From Bacteroidales bacterium (GTDB lineage: Bacteria; Bacteroidota; Bacteroidia; Bacteroidales; VadinHA17), in NCBI GenBank assembly GCA_022865305.1, contig JALHSP010000090.1, positions 1 to 60,784 on the forward strand: a DNA stretch of 60,784 nt, read 5' to 3'. Of this stretch, positions 28,785-36,912 are shown in pieces. Position numbers and translations under genes: made by a program. Each line of letters starts with the position of its first letter. Position 1 is the first letter of the stretch. The notes beneath the pieces are model-generated. The model was not told the DNA's origin and searched no databases. It saw nothing but the letters and a program-made list of their open reading frames with translations.

Positions 28785-29324
28785 ATGTACGCAATCGTAG
28801 AAATTGCAGGCCAGCAATTTAAAGTTGAAGAAGGAAAAAATATTTTTGTCCACCGGCTGGATATTGAAGAAGGAAAAAAAATTGAATTCGATCAGGTTCT
28901 TTTGCTTGAAGAAGATGGCAAAATTGCTGTCGGAGAACCAACAGTCAAAGATGCCTTTGTAGAAGGAAAAGTCATTAGCCAGGTAAAAGGGGATAAGGTG
29001 ATTATCTTCAAGAAAAAAAGGAAAAAAGGTTACAGGGTAAAAAATGGTCACCGTCAGAACTTTACAAGGGTTGAAATAGTCAGCATTAACGGAAAAACCA
29101 CTCCAAAGAAAGCAACAGTTAAAAAAGAAGTAGCTGCAGTCACCAAAGAATCTGCCGGAGAGAAAAAAGAAATTGAGAAAAAGCCTGAAACTAAGAAACC
29201 GGCATCTAAAAAGACAGAAAAAAAAGAGGTTGAGGCAAAAAAACCTTCAGTCAAAAAGGTAACCGAAAAGAAACCTGCTGAGAAAAAAACAGTTACAAAA
29301 AAACCTTCTAAAGGGAAAGCTTAA
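28785..29324 (+). CDS. rplU: 50S ribosomal protein L21 with lysine-rich C-terminal tail
   Basis: L21 binds 23S rRNA in the large subunit. The first 103 residues form a normal L21, opening MYAIVEIAGQQFKVEEG and carrying the KKRKKGYRVKNGHRQ rRNA-binding segment. About 76 further residues are composed almost only of Lys, Glu, Pro, Thr, Ala and Val in repeats such as KKPETKKPASKK. This tail is not part of the core fold and is likely disordered. Similar tails occur on L21 of other Bacteroidota. rpmA follows 35 bases downstream, the usual pairing. Confidence 0.95.
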   Translation: MYAIVEIAGQQFKVEEGKNIFVHRLDIEEGKKIEFDQVLLLEEDGKIAVGEPTVKDAFVEGKVISQVKGDKVIIFKKKRKKGYRVKNGHRQNFTRVEIVSINGKTTPKKATVKKEVAAVTKESAGEKKEIEKKPETKKPASKKTEKKEVEAKKPSVKKVTEKKPAEKKTVTKKPSKGKA

Positions 29325-29359
29325 AGAACGATCTATAGTAAAATATAAAATACAAAACC

Positions 29360-29620
29360 ATGGCACACAAGAAAGGGGCAGGCAGTTCGCGTAACGGTCG
29401 CGATTCACAAAGCAAACGGCTGGGTGTGAAGCTCTTCGGAGGACATATAGCCAAATCAGGCAATATTATTGTTCGCCAGAGAGGTACAAGACATAATCCT
29501 GGTCTCAATGTCGGAATGGGAAAAGACCATACTCTCTTTGCACTTACCGACGGAGAAATTGAGTTTAAAAAGAGAAAAGATGACAGGATCTATGTGTCGG
29601 TTAAACCGGTAAGTAAATAA
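29360..29620 (+). CDS. rpmA: 50S ribosomal protein L27
   Basis: L27 lies near the peptidyl transferase centre. The 86-residue protein opens directly with [17 protein letters not shown], the standard processed-like N-terminus without the Firmicutes leader, and includes the conserved [10 protein letters not shown] and [10 protein letters not shown] motifs. It follows rplU by 35 bases and is closed by two tandem terminator hairpins. Confidence 0.97.
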   Translation: MAHKKGAGSSRNGRDSQSKRLGVKLFGGHIAKSGNIIVRQRGTRHNPGLNVGMGKDHTLFALTDGEIEFKKRKDDRIYVSVKPVSK

Positions 29621-29639
29621 GCAAATTTCAGATATCCTG

Positions 29640-29687
29640 ACTCCCGAAATTCTTTTTTGTTACAGAAAAGCATTATCGGGAGTTTTT
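29640..29687 (+). terminator. First terminator after rpmA
   Basis: CTCCCGA (29641-29647) pairs with TCGGGAG (29676-29682) and is followed by TTTTT. The loop is 28 bases. It lies 20 bases past the rpmA stop. Confidence 0.7.
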
Positions 29688-29698
29688 AATAATTTTAC

Positions 29699-29726
29699 AG
29701 CAGGCCTTTTTCAGCCTGCTTTTTTA
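29699..29726 (+). terminator. Second terminator after rpmA
   Basis: AGCAGGC (29699-29705) pairs with GCCTGCT (29714-29720), loop of 8 bases, followed by six T. With the preceding hairpin it forms a tandem terminator, only about 20 bases before serS. Confidence 0.85.
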
Positions 29727-29743
29727 TTAACCATATATTAATT

Positions 29744-31018
29744 ATGCTGACAATAAACCTTATCCGCGAAAAGAAAGATTTTATTATTGAACGTCTTAAA
29801 GTAAAGAACTTTGAAGCTGAAGAGATTATCAGTAAAATCCTGTTACTCGATTCATCACGCCGTGAAATACAGACGAAAACAGATATGATGCAGGGCGAAT
29901 TGAACCGCATCTCCAAAGAAATCGGAACTTTGATGAAAGAGGGAAAGGAAACCGAGGCTAAAGCAGCAAAGGAAAGAACATATAAACTTAAGGAAGATAT
30001 CAAATCCCTTTCCGATAAACTGATACCTGTAGAAAATGATTTACGAAATGAAATAATACAGTTACCCAATCTGCCTCATGAATCTGTTAATCCGGGACAT
30101 GGAGCTGATGATAATGTAAAGGTAAGAGAGGGCGGTAAAATTCCACTTATTCCTGACACAGCTCTTCCGCACTGGGATCTGATCAAAAAATATGATATTA
30201 TTGATTTCGAAATGGGAATCAAACTAACCGGTGCCGGATTTCCGGTATACAAAGGTAAAGGAGCCAAACTTGAAAGAGCGCTTATCAGTTTCTTTCTTGA
30301 CGAAGGTGAAAAAGCAGGATATACTGAAGTATTACCTCCGATAATGGTTAACGAGGATTCAGGTTTTGGAACCGGGCAGCTACCCGACAAAGAGGGACAA
30401 ATGTATCATGCTACACTGGATAATTTCTATCTTATCCCTACTGCTGAAGTCCCTGTAACCAATATTTACAGGGACGTTATTCTTAATGGGGATGATCTGC
30501 CAGTAAAGAATATTGCATATACGCCTTGTTTCCGGAGAGAAGCAGGCTCATGGGGAGCACATGTAAGAGGACTTAACCGTCTCCACCAGTTCGACAAAGT
30601 TGAAATTGTCCGGATCGCACACCCCGATCATTCCTATGAATCTCTCGATGAGATGGTCAGCCATGTGGAAGGCCTGGTAAAAAAACTTGCTCTTCCATAC
30701 CGGATAATGAGGCTTTGCGGAGGGGACATGTCGTTCACATCATCCCTGACTTACGATTTTGAGGTATGGTCTGCTGCCCAGAAAAGATGGCTGGAGGTCA
30801 GCTCAGTTTCCAATTTTGAAGCATTCCAGGCCAACCGTCTGAAGTGCAGATTTAAAGATAAAGGAGATAAACAGACCCGGCTTGCTCATACACTTAACGG
30901 CAGTGCCCTGGCATTACCCAGAATTGTTGCAGCTATCCTTGAAAATAATCAGACTGAGTCAGGAATAAAGGTTCCTGATGTGCTGGTTCCTTATACTGGT
31001 TTTGTTCTGATCAATTAA
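29744..31018 (+). CDS. serS: Seryl-tRNA synthetase
   Basis: SerS charges tRNA-Ser. The 424-residue protein has an N-terminal long coiled-coil arm (about residues 30-100) that grips the tRNA variable arm, then the class II catalytic core. Motif 2 is visible in TPCFRREAGSWG and motif 3 in NGSALALPRIVAAILEN; TAEVPVTN is the serine-pocket motif. Length is normal. It starts about 20 bases after the rpmA terminators, so it is expected to have its own promoter or depend on read-through. Confidence 0.97.
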   Translation: MLTINLIREKKDFIIERLKVKNFEAEEIISKILLLDSSRREIQTKTDMMQGELNRISKEIGTLMKEGKETEAKAAKERTYKLKEDIKSLSDKLIPVENDLRNEIIQLPNLPHESVNPGHGADDNVKVREGGKIPLIPDTALPHWDLIKKYDIIDFEMGIKLTGAGFPVYKGKGAKLERALISFFLDEGEKAGYTEVLPPIMVNEDSGFGTGQLPDKEGQMYHATLDNFYLIPTAEVPVTNIYRDVILNGDDLPVKNIAYTPCFRREAGSWGAHVRGLNRLHQFDKVEIVRIAHPDHSYESLDEMVSHVEGLVKKLALPYRIMRLCGGDMSFTSSLTYDFEVWSAAQKRWLEVSSVSNFEAFQANRLKCRFKDKGDKQTRLAHTLNGSALALPRIVAAILENNQTESGIKVPDVLVPYTGFVLIN

Positions 31019-31058
31019 GAGTATCTATGATTTCTTACTGCTTAAGAAGACGCAAAAA

Positions 31059-31145
31059 GAAGTAAGAATAAAGAACAAACGAATAGCGAATTAAGAAGTA
31101 CAAAAATTCTGCATTCAAAATTCGAATGTTCATTGTTCTTACTTC
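31059..31145. repeat. Imperfect inverted repeat between serS and the DMT transporter
   Basis: The left arm (31059-31084) and the reverse complement of the right arm (31120-31145) match at 22 of 26 positions, by eye, with a 35-base spacer. Both arms begin GAAGTAAGAA. It could be a remnant of a small palindromic element; I see no coding sequence in the 136-base spacer. Confidence 0.6.
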
Positions 31146-31154
31146 AAAAAAACA

Positions 31155-32045
31155 ATGGAAAAGACCCGTCAATCCTATATATATGCCCTGCTGGCAATTT
31201 TTTTCTGGTCGACAGTACCCACTGTATTTAAAATAAGTCTCAGTGCCCTGGATATCATGCCTGTGCTAACCATTGCATCCTTTACATCTGCAATGGTTTT
31301 GTTAATAATTATGGCAGCAGGTAAAAAAACTGGTCTTATCAGGAAAGCCACATGGAAGGAACTTTTAAGGTCAGCCCTTCTGGGACTGATAAATCCTTTT
31401 CTATATTATATCATACTGTTCAAAGCTTACCAGCTGCTTCCGGCACAGGTTGCACAACCTTTGAATATGATCTGGCCGATAATTCTTGTATTCCTCTCTG
31501 TGCCTATCCTGGGGCAGAAGATAAAAAGCAAAAGCTTTATTGCACTTTTTATCAGCTTTGCAGGTGTCTATATCATATCTTCTCAGGGAAGACCATTCAA
31601 TCCAGGTCAGTCAGATATTAAAGGGATACTCCTTGCGACAGGAAGTTCAATATTCTGGGCTGTTTATTTTATCCTCAATGTCAGGGATAACAGGGATGAA
31701 GCTCTGAAACTGTTCTTTAATTTCCTGTTTGGTACTGTTTATCTCATTGTAGCTATGATTATTACAGGTGACTGGCAGACAGAATACGGATTTAAGGGGG
31801 TAGCATCTTCAGTATATATCGGCGTTTTTGAAATGGGAATCACCTTTTATTTCTGGCTAAAAGCGCTTAAGATGGCTCCAACCACCGATATGGTCAGTAA
31901 TCTTGTATATCTTGCTCCGTTTCTTTCCCTGTTTTTTGTACACTTTTTTATTCACGAACCCGTTTATTATACAACACCGATTGGTTTACTGTTAATCATC
32001 TCGGGGATTTATGTCCAGAACAGGAAAATCAGAACCGGTATTTAA
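31155..32045 (+). CDS. EamA/DMT family transporter
   Basis: The 296-residue protein has about ten hydrophobic segments in two homologous halves, as in drug/metabolite transporters of the EamA type. Each half carries the usual pattern: the first begins near LLAIFFWSTVPTVFKI and the second near LATGSSIFWAVYFILN. The conserved LNMIWPIILVFLSVPILG turn lies in the first half. Substrate cannot be predicted; EamA members export amino acids or metabolites. It stands alone after the serS inverted repeat. Confidence 0.88.
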   Translation: MEKTRQSYIYALLAIFFWSTVPTVFKISLSALDIMPVLTIASFTSAMVLLIIMAAGKKTGLIRKATWKELLRSALLGLINPFLYYIILFKAYQLLPAQVAQPLNMIWPIILVFLSVPILGQKIKSKSFIALFISFAGVYIISSQGRPFNPGQSDIKGILLATGSSIFWAVYFILNVRDNRDEALKLFFNFLFGTVYLIVAMIITGDWQTEYGFKGVASSVYIGVFEMGITFYFWLKALKMAPTTDMVSNLVYLAPFLSLFFVHFFIHEPVYYTTPIGLLLIISGIYVQNRKIRTGI

Positions 32046-32049
32046 TAGT

Positions 32050-32057
32050 TATATTTG
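32050..32057 (+). promoter_or_regulatory. Candidate -7 element for the S41 peptidase gene
   Basis: TATATTTG matches TAnnTTTG, 47 bases before the chosen ATG at 32104. No clear -33 TTTG is seen at the expected spacing. Confidence 0.4.
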
Positions 32058-32103
32058 TACTTAAATTTTAAAAAGTCAGTCTTATTTGTTGCCAGTATTT
32101 GAT

Positions 32104-33405
32104 ATGAAAAAAATCTATATTATCATCCTGTTATTCATGGTTTTTATTACTTCCTGTAAAAAGGAAGAAGAGGTGCCATATACTACTGATGAGGCTGCCA
32201 GGGATTATCTCTTTGAGGCCATGAATGAATTATATCTCTGGTACGATCAAATGCCGGATGTGGTTAAAGAGGATTACAAGGATCCCTATGAACTTATGGA
32301 TGCAATGAGGTATGAGACTCTTGACAGATGGAGCTTTGTACAAACCTACAATGAATTTGTAGCAATGTATAAGGGCAGTTTTGTCGGTCATGGAATAAGA
32401 ATGGGCCTTGATCAGGAAAATAAAGTCAGGATTGTCCAGATATACAAGAATTCGCAGATGTATTTAAAAGGTGTACGCAGAGGATGGATCATAAAAAAAA
32501 TTAATGGAACCGATCCGGCTCCGATTTTTATTGCTGGTGAATGGAACACTCGTTCCGAGTCAATAATTGGTCCTCCTGAGGCAGGAATTACTAATACCTT
32601 TCTTTTTCAAATCCCTGATGGCAGAGATTCCACAATTACAGCTACAAAATCTTCCTTTACTTTAAATACAGTCATTCATTGCGATACTTTAAATCTTAAA
32701 TCAGACAAAACGGGCTATCTTGTTCTTGATCAGTTTATCCCGATTTCAAACCAGGAATTGGCTACTGCATTTGCATTTCTTAAACAGGAAAACATCGTCA
32801 ATCTTATTGTGGATTTAAGATATAACACAGGCGGTGATCTGGGAGTTCTGACCAATATGGCAAGTTACATAGCCGGTTCAGCAAAATTCAGTACACCCTT
32901 TCTGAGATTTAATTATAATGACAAGAATTCCGCAGAAAATGAAATTTATAATTTCAAAAGTGTAGCATCTCCCCTGAATCTGAAAAAGGTGGTTGTTATC
33001 TGCACCAGATCAACTGCTTCTGCCAGTGAAGATCTGATCAACGGATTAAAACCACATCTGGATGTCATTTGCATTGGTGACACAACAAACGGCAAACCTG
33101 TCGGGATGCTGGGATTAGCATATAAAACAGATTATATGTTCTGGCCAATATGCTATTCAGTCGAGAATTCAGCTTATCAGGGTGATTTTTATGATGGATT
33201 CCCTCCTGAAAAATATGTTCCTGATGATCGTACACATGACTGGGATGACAGGAATGAGCTGTGTCTGAAGGAAGCAATCTATTATCTCGAGCATGGAAGT
33301 GTTTCGCCCAAAAGCATATACCTTTATCAGCCTTCCAAACAATTTGCAGAAAAACCTGAAAGGTTTAATGACGCAATTATAATTAATGAGCCTCTCAACA
33401 GGTAA
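32104..33405 (+). CDS. S41 family peptidase, lipoprotein
   Basis: The protein is a C-terminal processing (tail-specific) type protease anchored as a lipoprotein. The start at 32104 (433 residues) gives the signal peptide MKKIYIIILLFMVFITSC; an upstream ATG at 32086 adds six residues. Order of parts: lipobox, an N-terminal helical region (about 30-90), a PDZ-like region (about 90-170), then the S41 core. The core has the ILIVDLRYNTGG-like strand, the catalytic serine in STASASE (Ser306) and the lysine in TTNGKPVG (Lys331), 25 residues apart as in the CtpA family. ruvC begins 6 bases downstream. Confidence 0.92.
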   Translation: MKKIYIIILLFMVFITSCKKEEEVPYTTDEAARDYLFEAMNELYLWYDQMPDVVKEDYKDPYELMDAMRYETLDRWSFVQTYNEFVAMYKGSFVGHGIRMGLDQENKVRIVQIYKNSQMYLKGVRRGWIIKKINGTDPAPIFIAGEWNTRSESIIGPPEAGITNTFLFQIPDGRDSTITATKSSFTLNTVIHCDTLNLKSDKTGYLVLDQFIPISNQELATAFAFLKQENIVNLIVDLRYNTGGDLGVLTNMASYIAGSAKFSTPFLRFNYNDKNSAENEIYNFKSVASPLNLKKVVVICTRSTASASEDLINGLKPHLDVICIGDTTNGKPVGMLGLAYKTDYMFWPICYSVENSAYQGDFYDGFPPEKYVPDDRTHDWDDRNELCLKEAIYYLEHGSVSPKSIYLYQPSKQFAEKPERFNDAIIINEPLNR

Positions 33406-33411
33406 AGTTTA

Positions 33412-33972
33412 TTGAAACAAAAGATAAAAGAACGGATTATTCTTGGTATTGATCCCGGAACCAGCATTACAGGATATGGTGTTATTAAAGCCGCAGGGCA
33501 GGTTCCGCAGCTCATTACAATAGGTTCTATTGACCTGTCGAAGTTTGGTGATCATTATCTGAAGCTGAAGCATATTTTCGACAGGACTATCGGGATCATC
33601 GACGAATATCATCCTGATGAGCTGGCCATAGAAGCTCCGTTCTACGGGAAGAATGTACAGTCTATGCTTAAGCTGGGAAGGGCACAGGGAGCTGCCATTG
33701 CAGCAGCGTTAAGCCGGTCATTGCCAATATTTGAATATGCACCGCGAAAAATCAAAATGTCAATAACCGGACAGGGAGCTGCTTCAAAGGAACAGGTTGC
33801 TTCGATGCTGATGAAAATCCTTAATTTCAAAATAACAGAAATAAAACTCGATGCTACCGATGGTCTGGCTGCGGCATTGTGTCATTTCTACCAGTCAAAT
33901 AATCCTGTCCAGAAAAAAAGTTATACAGGCTGGAAAGATTTCATGAACAAGAATCCTAAAAGAGTAAAATAA
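33412..33972 (+). CDS. ruvC: Crossover junction endodeoxyribonuclease RuvC
   Basis: RuvC resolves Holliday junctions as a dimer, with RuvA and RuvB. The 186-residue protein has the first catalytic aspartate in LGIDPGTSITGYG, the glutamate in ELAIEAPFYGKN, and the final Asp pair in DATDGLAAALCHF; the KLGRAQGAAIAA helix is also typical. The start is a TTG at 33412, because no in-frame ATG lies before LGIDPGT. It gives the expected short basic N-terminus. It lies 6 bases after the S41 peptidase, so both may share a transcript. Confidence 0.94.
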   Translation: MKQKIKERIILGIDPGTSITGYGVIKAAGQVPQLITIGSIDLSKFGDHYLKLKHIFDRTIGIIDEYHPDELAIEAPFYGKNVQSMLKLGRAQGAAIAAALSRSLPIFEYAPRKIKMSITGQGAASKEQVASMLMKILNFKITEIKLDATDGLAAALCHFYQSNNPVQKKSYTGWKDFMNKNPKRVK

Positions 33973-33984
33973 AATTACTCCGTT

Positions 33985-34686
33985 TCAGATTACTGCAAAA
34001 GCCAATGCTGCAACACTCACCCTGACTCCCTCTGTTTTAAGGAGTTCACTGGCACATGATTCAATCGTCGATCCGGTGGTAATTACGTCATCTACGAGCA
34101 AAATATGTTTACCTCTGATGATTTCAGTATCGGTGGTACTGAAAATACCTTCGACATTAGTCCATCTTTCATACCTGGATCTTTTCGTCTGGGTACCGGA
34201 AACTGATATTCTGGCAAGTGATGTGGTATCGACAGGCAATCCTGTAACAACAGAAATACCTTTCGAGATTGAGTCACTCTGATTAAATCCGCGAATGCGT
34301 TTTTTTGAGGGATGAAGAGGCACTGGAATTATCAGATCAATTCCCTCAGTAAAACCTGAATTCTTTAATATTAATCCATAAATCCTGCCAAGCTCATCTC
34401 CTATCTCCTTTATCCCTTTATATTTAAGACAATGAATGAGGTTTCTTATCCGGCTTCCCCTGTTGTAGAATGAAAAAGCCGCAGCCTTTTCAATTCTGCA
34501 TCTTCCCCAGAATAGCTGTGCCACCGGATTATCATCCTCGAGATGGTAATTGGTCCTGGGTATCTGAATATAACACGCTGTACATATTAGTTTTTCATTC
34601 CTCAGCAAATGGTTACCACAGGCATAACAAAGCCGGGGAAAGAGAAGACTTATAAAATCATCCCACAGATCATAAATGAAATTCAT
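33985..34686 (-). CDS. ComF family phosphoribosyltransferase-like protein
   Basis: ComF proteins are linked to natural transformation in some bacteria, through an unknown step. The 233-residue product has an N-terminal four-cysteine zinc motif (CYACGNHL then CTACY) and the phosphoribosyltransferase fold, with the PRPP loop LLVDDVITTGSTIESC near residues 190-205 and the conserved RGFNQSDSI. Length is normal. It converges on ruvC, with a 12-base gap. ComM, a helicase also linked to transformation, is encoded 22 kb away. Gene order gives no further hint. Confidence 0.93.
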   Translation of the reverse strand: MNFIYDLWDDFISLLFPRLCYACGNHLLRNEKLICTACYIQIPRTNYHLEDDNPVAQLFWGRCRIEKAAAFSFYNRGSRIRNLIHCLKYKGIKEIGDELGRIYGLILKNSGFTEGIDLIIPVPLHPSKKRIRGFNQSDSISKGISVVTGLPVDTTSLARISVSGTQTKRSRYERWTNVEGIFSTTDTEIIRGKHILLVDDVITTGSTIESCASELLKTEGVRVSVAALAFAVI

Positions 34687-34760
34687 GCAGCGAGCAGAAT
34701 TATTTCTGTAAAGATAGGAAAAACTCTTCTTATCTTATTAATCCTCGTAATAGCTTATTT

Positions 34761-34812
34761 AGCCCCCCTTTAGAGCTTGTCCCGACCGAAGGACGGGAGG
34801 GGTTGGGGGGTC
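34761..34812. repeat. Nested GC-rich inverted repeat
   Basis: An outer CCCCCC (34763-34768) pairs with GGGGGG (34805-34810), and an inner TCCCG (34780-34784) pairs with CGGGA (34794-34798). It lies 3 bases before the stop of the HIT gene and resembles the other GC-rich spacer repeats in the window. Confidence 0.65.
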
Positions 34813-34814
34813 AG

Positions 34815-35213
34815 TTAAAGGACTACTTTCCCTCTGATTTTTTTTGCAATTTCCTTAAACTCTTCAGGAGTAAATTTAAGCTTGGGATTTCTAAAGTTTA
34901 TGTCCTCCATGGAATCCATTGGTACAAGGTGAATATGGGCATGAGGTACCTCAAGACCCAGAACAGCAATACCGATACGATTACATGGTATAGCACACTT
35001 AATTGCTGCTGCAACCTTTTTTGAAAAAAGAATCATTCCAGACAGCTGATCATCATCCAGTTCAAATATGTAATCAACCTCGTTTTTGGGCACAACGAGA
35101 GTATGTCCAGCCTTCAAAGGGTTGATATCAAGAAAGGCAAAATATCTGTCATTCTCAGCGATTTTATAACAGGGTATCTCCCCTCTGATGATTTTCGTAA
35201 AAATAGTTGCCAT
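34815..35213 (-). CDS. HIT family hydrolase
   Basis: HIT proteins hydrolyse nucleoside phosphoramidates or dinucleotide polyphosphates. The 132-residue protein has the signature H-x-H-x-H in EVPHAHIHLVPM (about residues 95-107) and the opening ATIFTKIIRGEIPCYKI typical of the HINT group. The fold motif GHTLVVPKNEVDYI is present. Length is normal. It follows greA by 20 bases on the same strand and is likely co-transcribed with it. The physiological substrate is unknown. Confidence 0.94.
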   Translation of the reverse strand: MATIFTKIIRGEIPCYKIAENDRYFAFLDINPLKAGHTLVVPKNEVDYIFELDDDQLSGMILFSKKVAAAIKCAIPCNRIGIAVLGLEVPHAHIHLVPMDSMEDINFRNPKLKFTPEEFKEIAKKIRGKVVL

Positions 35214-35233
35214 GTCAATTTTACTTCAGTGAA

Positions 35234-35707
35234 TTAGATCGAAATTGAAATAATCTCAAGAGGGATTATCCCTGAAGGGACTTTGATTTCTACTGTTTCA
35301 CCAACTTTCTTCCCCATAAGGCCTTGTGCGATCGGTGAACTGACAGCAATTTTGCCAAGCTTAAAGTTTGCCTCACTTTCAGGAACAAGCTGATACTCCA
35401 TGATGGTATTGTTCATCATGTTTCTGATCTTCACCTTATTAAGAATTCCGACAGTAGAAGTATCTATTTTGGTCTCATCTATAATTCTTGATCGTGCAAC
35501 AACATCCTCGAGTTTTGCAATTTTAGCTTCAAGCATTCCCTGCACCTCCTTGGCAGCAGCATACTCTGCGTTTTCGGTAAGGTCCCCTTTATCCCTGGCA
35601 TCCGCTAACATCTTGGATATCATTGGTCTCTCTACAGTCCTGAGATGCTCAAGCTCTTCTTTAAGTTTTTGAAGACCCTCTTCTGTCACATATAAAACCT
35701 CTGACAT
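35234..35707 (-). CDS. greA: Transcription elongation factor GreA
   Basis: GreA rescues backtracked RNA polymerase by stimulating transcript cleavage. The 157-residue protein has the N-terminal coiled coil (about residues 8-75) with the acidic tip in ARDKGDLTENAEYAAAKE. The C-terminal FKBP-like domain contains ISSPIAQGLMGKKVGE-type sequence (here VSSPIAQGLMGKKVGE). Length is normal. A clear promoter lies 62-93 bases upstream. The HIT gene follows 20 bases downstream. Confidence 0.96.
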   Translation of the reverse strand: MSEVLYVTEEGLQKLKEELEHLRTVERPMISKMLADARDKGDLTENAEYAAAKEVQGMLEAKIAKLEDVVARSRIIDETKIDTSTVGILNKVKIRNMMNNTIMEYQLVPESEANFKLGKIAVSSPIAQGLMGKKVGETVEIKVPSGIIPLEIISISI

Positions 35708-35768
35708 TGTTGCTCTAATATTTAAAAAAATAAGAAGAATCCCGGGGTTTCCGGAACTCTTCGTATCA

Positions 35769-35800
35769 CAAATATATAAAATGTTTTAATTAACTACAAA
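35769..35800 (-). promoter_or_regulatory. Promoter of greA
   Basis: On the minus strand TTTG (35797-35800), a 20-base spacer and TATATTTG (35769-35776) match the Bacteroidota promoter consensus at both elements. Transcription would begin near 35762, giving a leader of about 55 bases. Confidence 0.75.
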
Positions 35801-35848
35801 AAAAATCCTGTAAATTAGTACTTTACATGTTTTATTCTGATTTTTTCT

Positions 35849-36247
35849 TTATCTCCTGTACTTTTTACCGGCTTTTTTCATACCCGATGCATTTTTTTTC
35901 TTTTTTGCCTTGACCGTGGCATCTGCATTTTTTCGGTTCTCCTTCATACGAGCCTGCACTTCAGGTGTTTGTATTTCTAAGAAATACTTTCGATTATCTT
36001 TAATAGAATTTGAATAATCCTGTTTATATTGTTTTTCTTTGGCTGCCTGTTTATTTTTCGCCTTCTCAACAGACCTGGGTTCTCTTATTTTTACATCTTT
36101 TGACCTTCCTCCGGGTGATTTGCGGCTTAAACTGCGTCCAGGATGCCTGGTAGGATATCGTTTAAAAGATTGTGCCTCACACACAGCTACAGAAAGAGAA
36201 AAAAGTAAAACAAACAATAAAAACTTTCTGATTGATAAATTATTCAT
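35849..36247 (-). CDS. Small basic exported protein of unknown function
   Basis: I do not recognise it. The 132-residue product has a hydrophobic signal peptide (about residues 5-24, ending AVCEA, without a lipobox) and a mature part that is extremely basic: Lys, Arg and Ser dominate, with blocks such as KAKKKKNASGMKKAGKKYRR at the end. It has no visible domain and is probably unstructured. A nucleic acid or polyanion partner is possible but not shown. It stands alone, divergent from the Rieske-like lipoprotein gene. Confidence 0.7.
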   Translation of the reverse strand: MNNLSIRKFLLFVLLFSLSVAVCEAQSFKRYPTRHPGRSLSRKSPGGRSKDVKIREPRSVEKAKNKQAAKEKQYKQDYSNSIKDNRKYFLEIQTPEVQARMKENRKNADATVKAKKKKNASGMKKAGKKYRR

Positions 36248-36303
36248 TTCCGGAGATTTACAATAAATATTATCATGTCTCGTTACTTTTCCGGATGTAG
36301 TAC

Positions 36304-36311
36304 TAATTTTG
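36304..36311 (+). promoter_or_regulatory. Candidate -7 element for the Rieske-like gene
   Basis: TAATTTTG matches TAnnTTTG, 20 bases before the GTG start. No -33 TTTG is found at the expected distance. Confidence 0.4.
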
Positions 36312-36330
36312 CATTATTAAATACTGCCGG

Positions 36331-36822
36331 GTGACAAAAACATCAAAAATAAAATATTTTTTTATTTCGCTCGCAATTGCCGCTTTTTTGAATTCCTGTG
36401 AAAGAAATAAAAATGATGTTATACCTGATGTTTATGTCAGCTTCGAAATGGATATCGGCGGTGATATTCTGTTTACCAATCTCTCCACAATAGGCAATCA
36501 TGTTATTGTTACATCTCAAACCAACAACTGGGGTATTTATGCTGCCGGTTTTAATAATAACGGCATAATTATATACAGAGTTAATCTTGATGGACTTGCT
36601 CCGGAGTTTTACGCTTATGACCGGACATGTCCTCACGATTATGCCGTCAATGATCTAAGCGTAAAAGTCAACGTAGATTTCTTCCAGGCTATTTGCCCAA
36701 AATGCAGTACTTATTATGAGCTATCGGGAGGTGGTTATCCAAGTTCCGGTCCTGGGAAATACTATCTTAAAAATTATAAGACAAGTTACAACGGGAGATA
36801 TCTAAGAGTGTGGAATTACTAA
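36331..36822 (+). CDS. Rieske-like lipoprotein with a C-x-H / C-x-x-C site
   Basis: The 163-residue product has a signal peptide and lipobox (LNSC, Cys23). The C-terminal half is Rieske-like: Cys100-Pro-His102 and Cys122-Pro-Lys-Cys125, about 20 residues apart, followed by a GGGYPSSGPG loop. In classic Rieske proteins the second motif is C-x-x-H, so the visible ligand set is three Cys and one His. It could bind a 2Fe-2S cluster or zinc; this is inference. Similar lipoproteins of unknown role occur in Bacteroidota. The start is a GTG at 36331; no ATG is available that preserves the signal peptide. A palindromic terminator-like element follows. Confidence 0.72.
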   Translation: MTKTSKIKYFFISLAIAAFLNSCERNKNDVIPDVYVSFEMDIGGDILFTNLSTIGNHVIVTSQTNNWGIYAAGFNNNGIIIYRVNLDGLAPEFYAYDRTCPHDYAVNDLSVKVNVDFFQAICPKCSTYYELSGGGYPSSGPGKYYLKNYKTSYNGRYLRVWNY

Positions 36823-36866
36823 ATCACCTTTACTTTACTCTCACCAAAAAAACCTTTGTGTAATAA

Positions 36867-36898
36867 CAACGTATTAAAAAACGTTTTTTAATACGTTG
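36867..36898. terminator. Perfect 32-base AT-rich palindrome, terminator-like
   Basis: CAACGTATTAAAAAAC (36867-36882) is followed at once by its exact reverse complement (36883-36898), with no spacer. The sequence ATTTATTTTTT comes next. It lies 45 bases after the Rieske-like gene and may be its terminator, but the lack of a spacer is unusual. Confidence 0.55.
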
Positions 36899-36912
36899 AT
36901 TTATTTTTTAAG

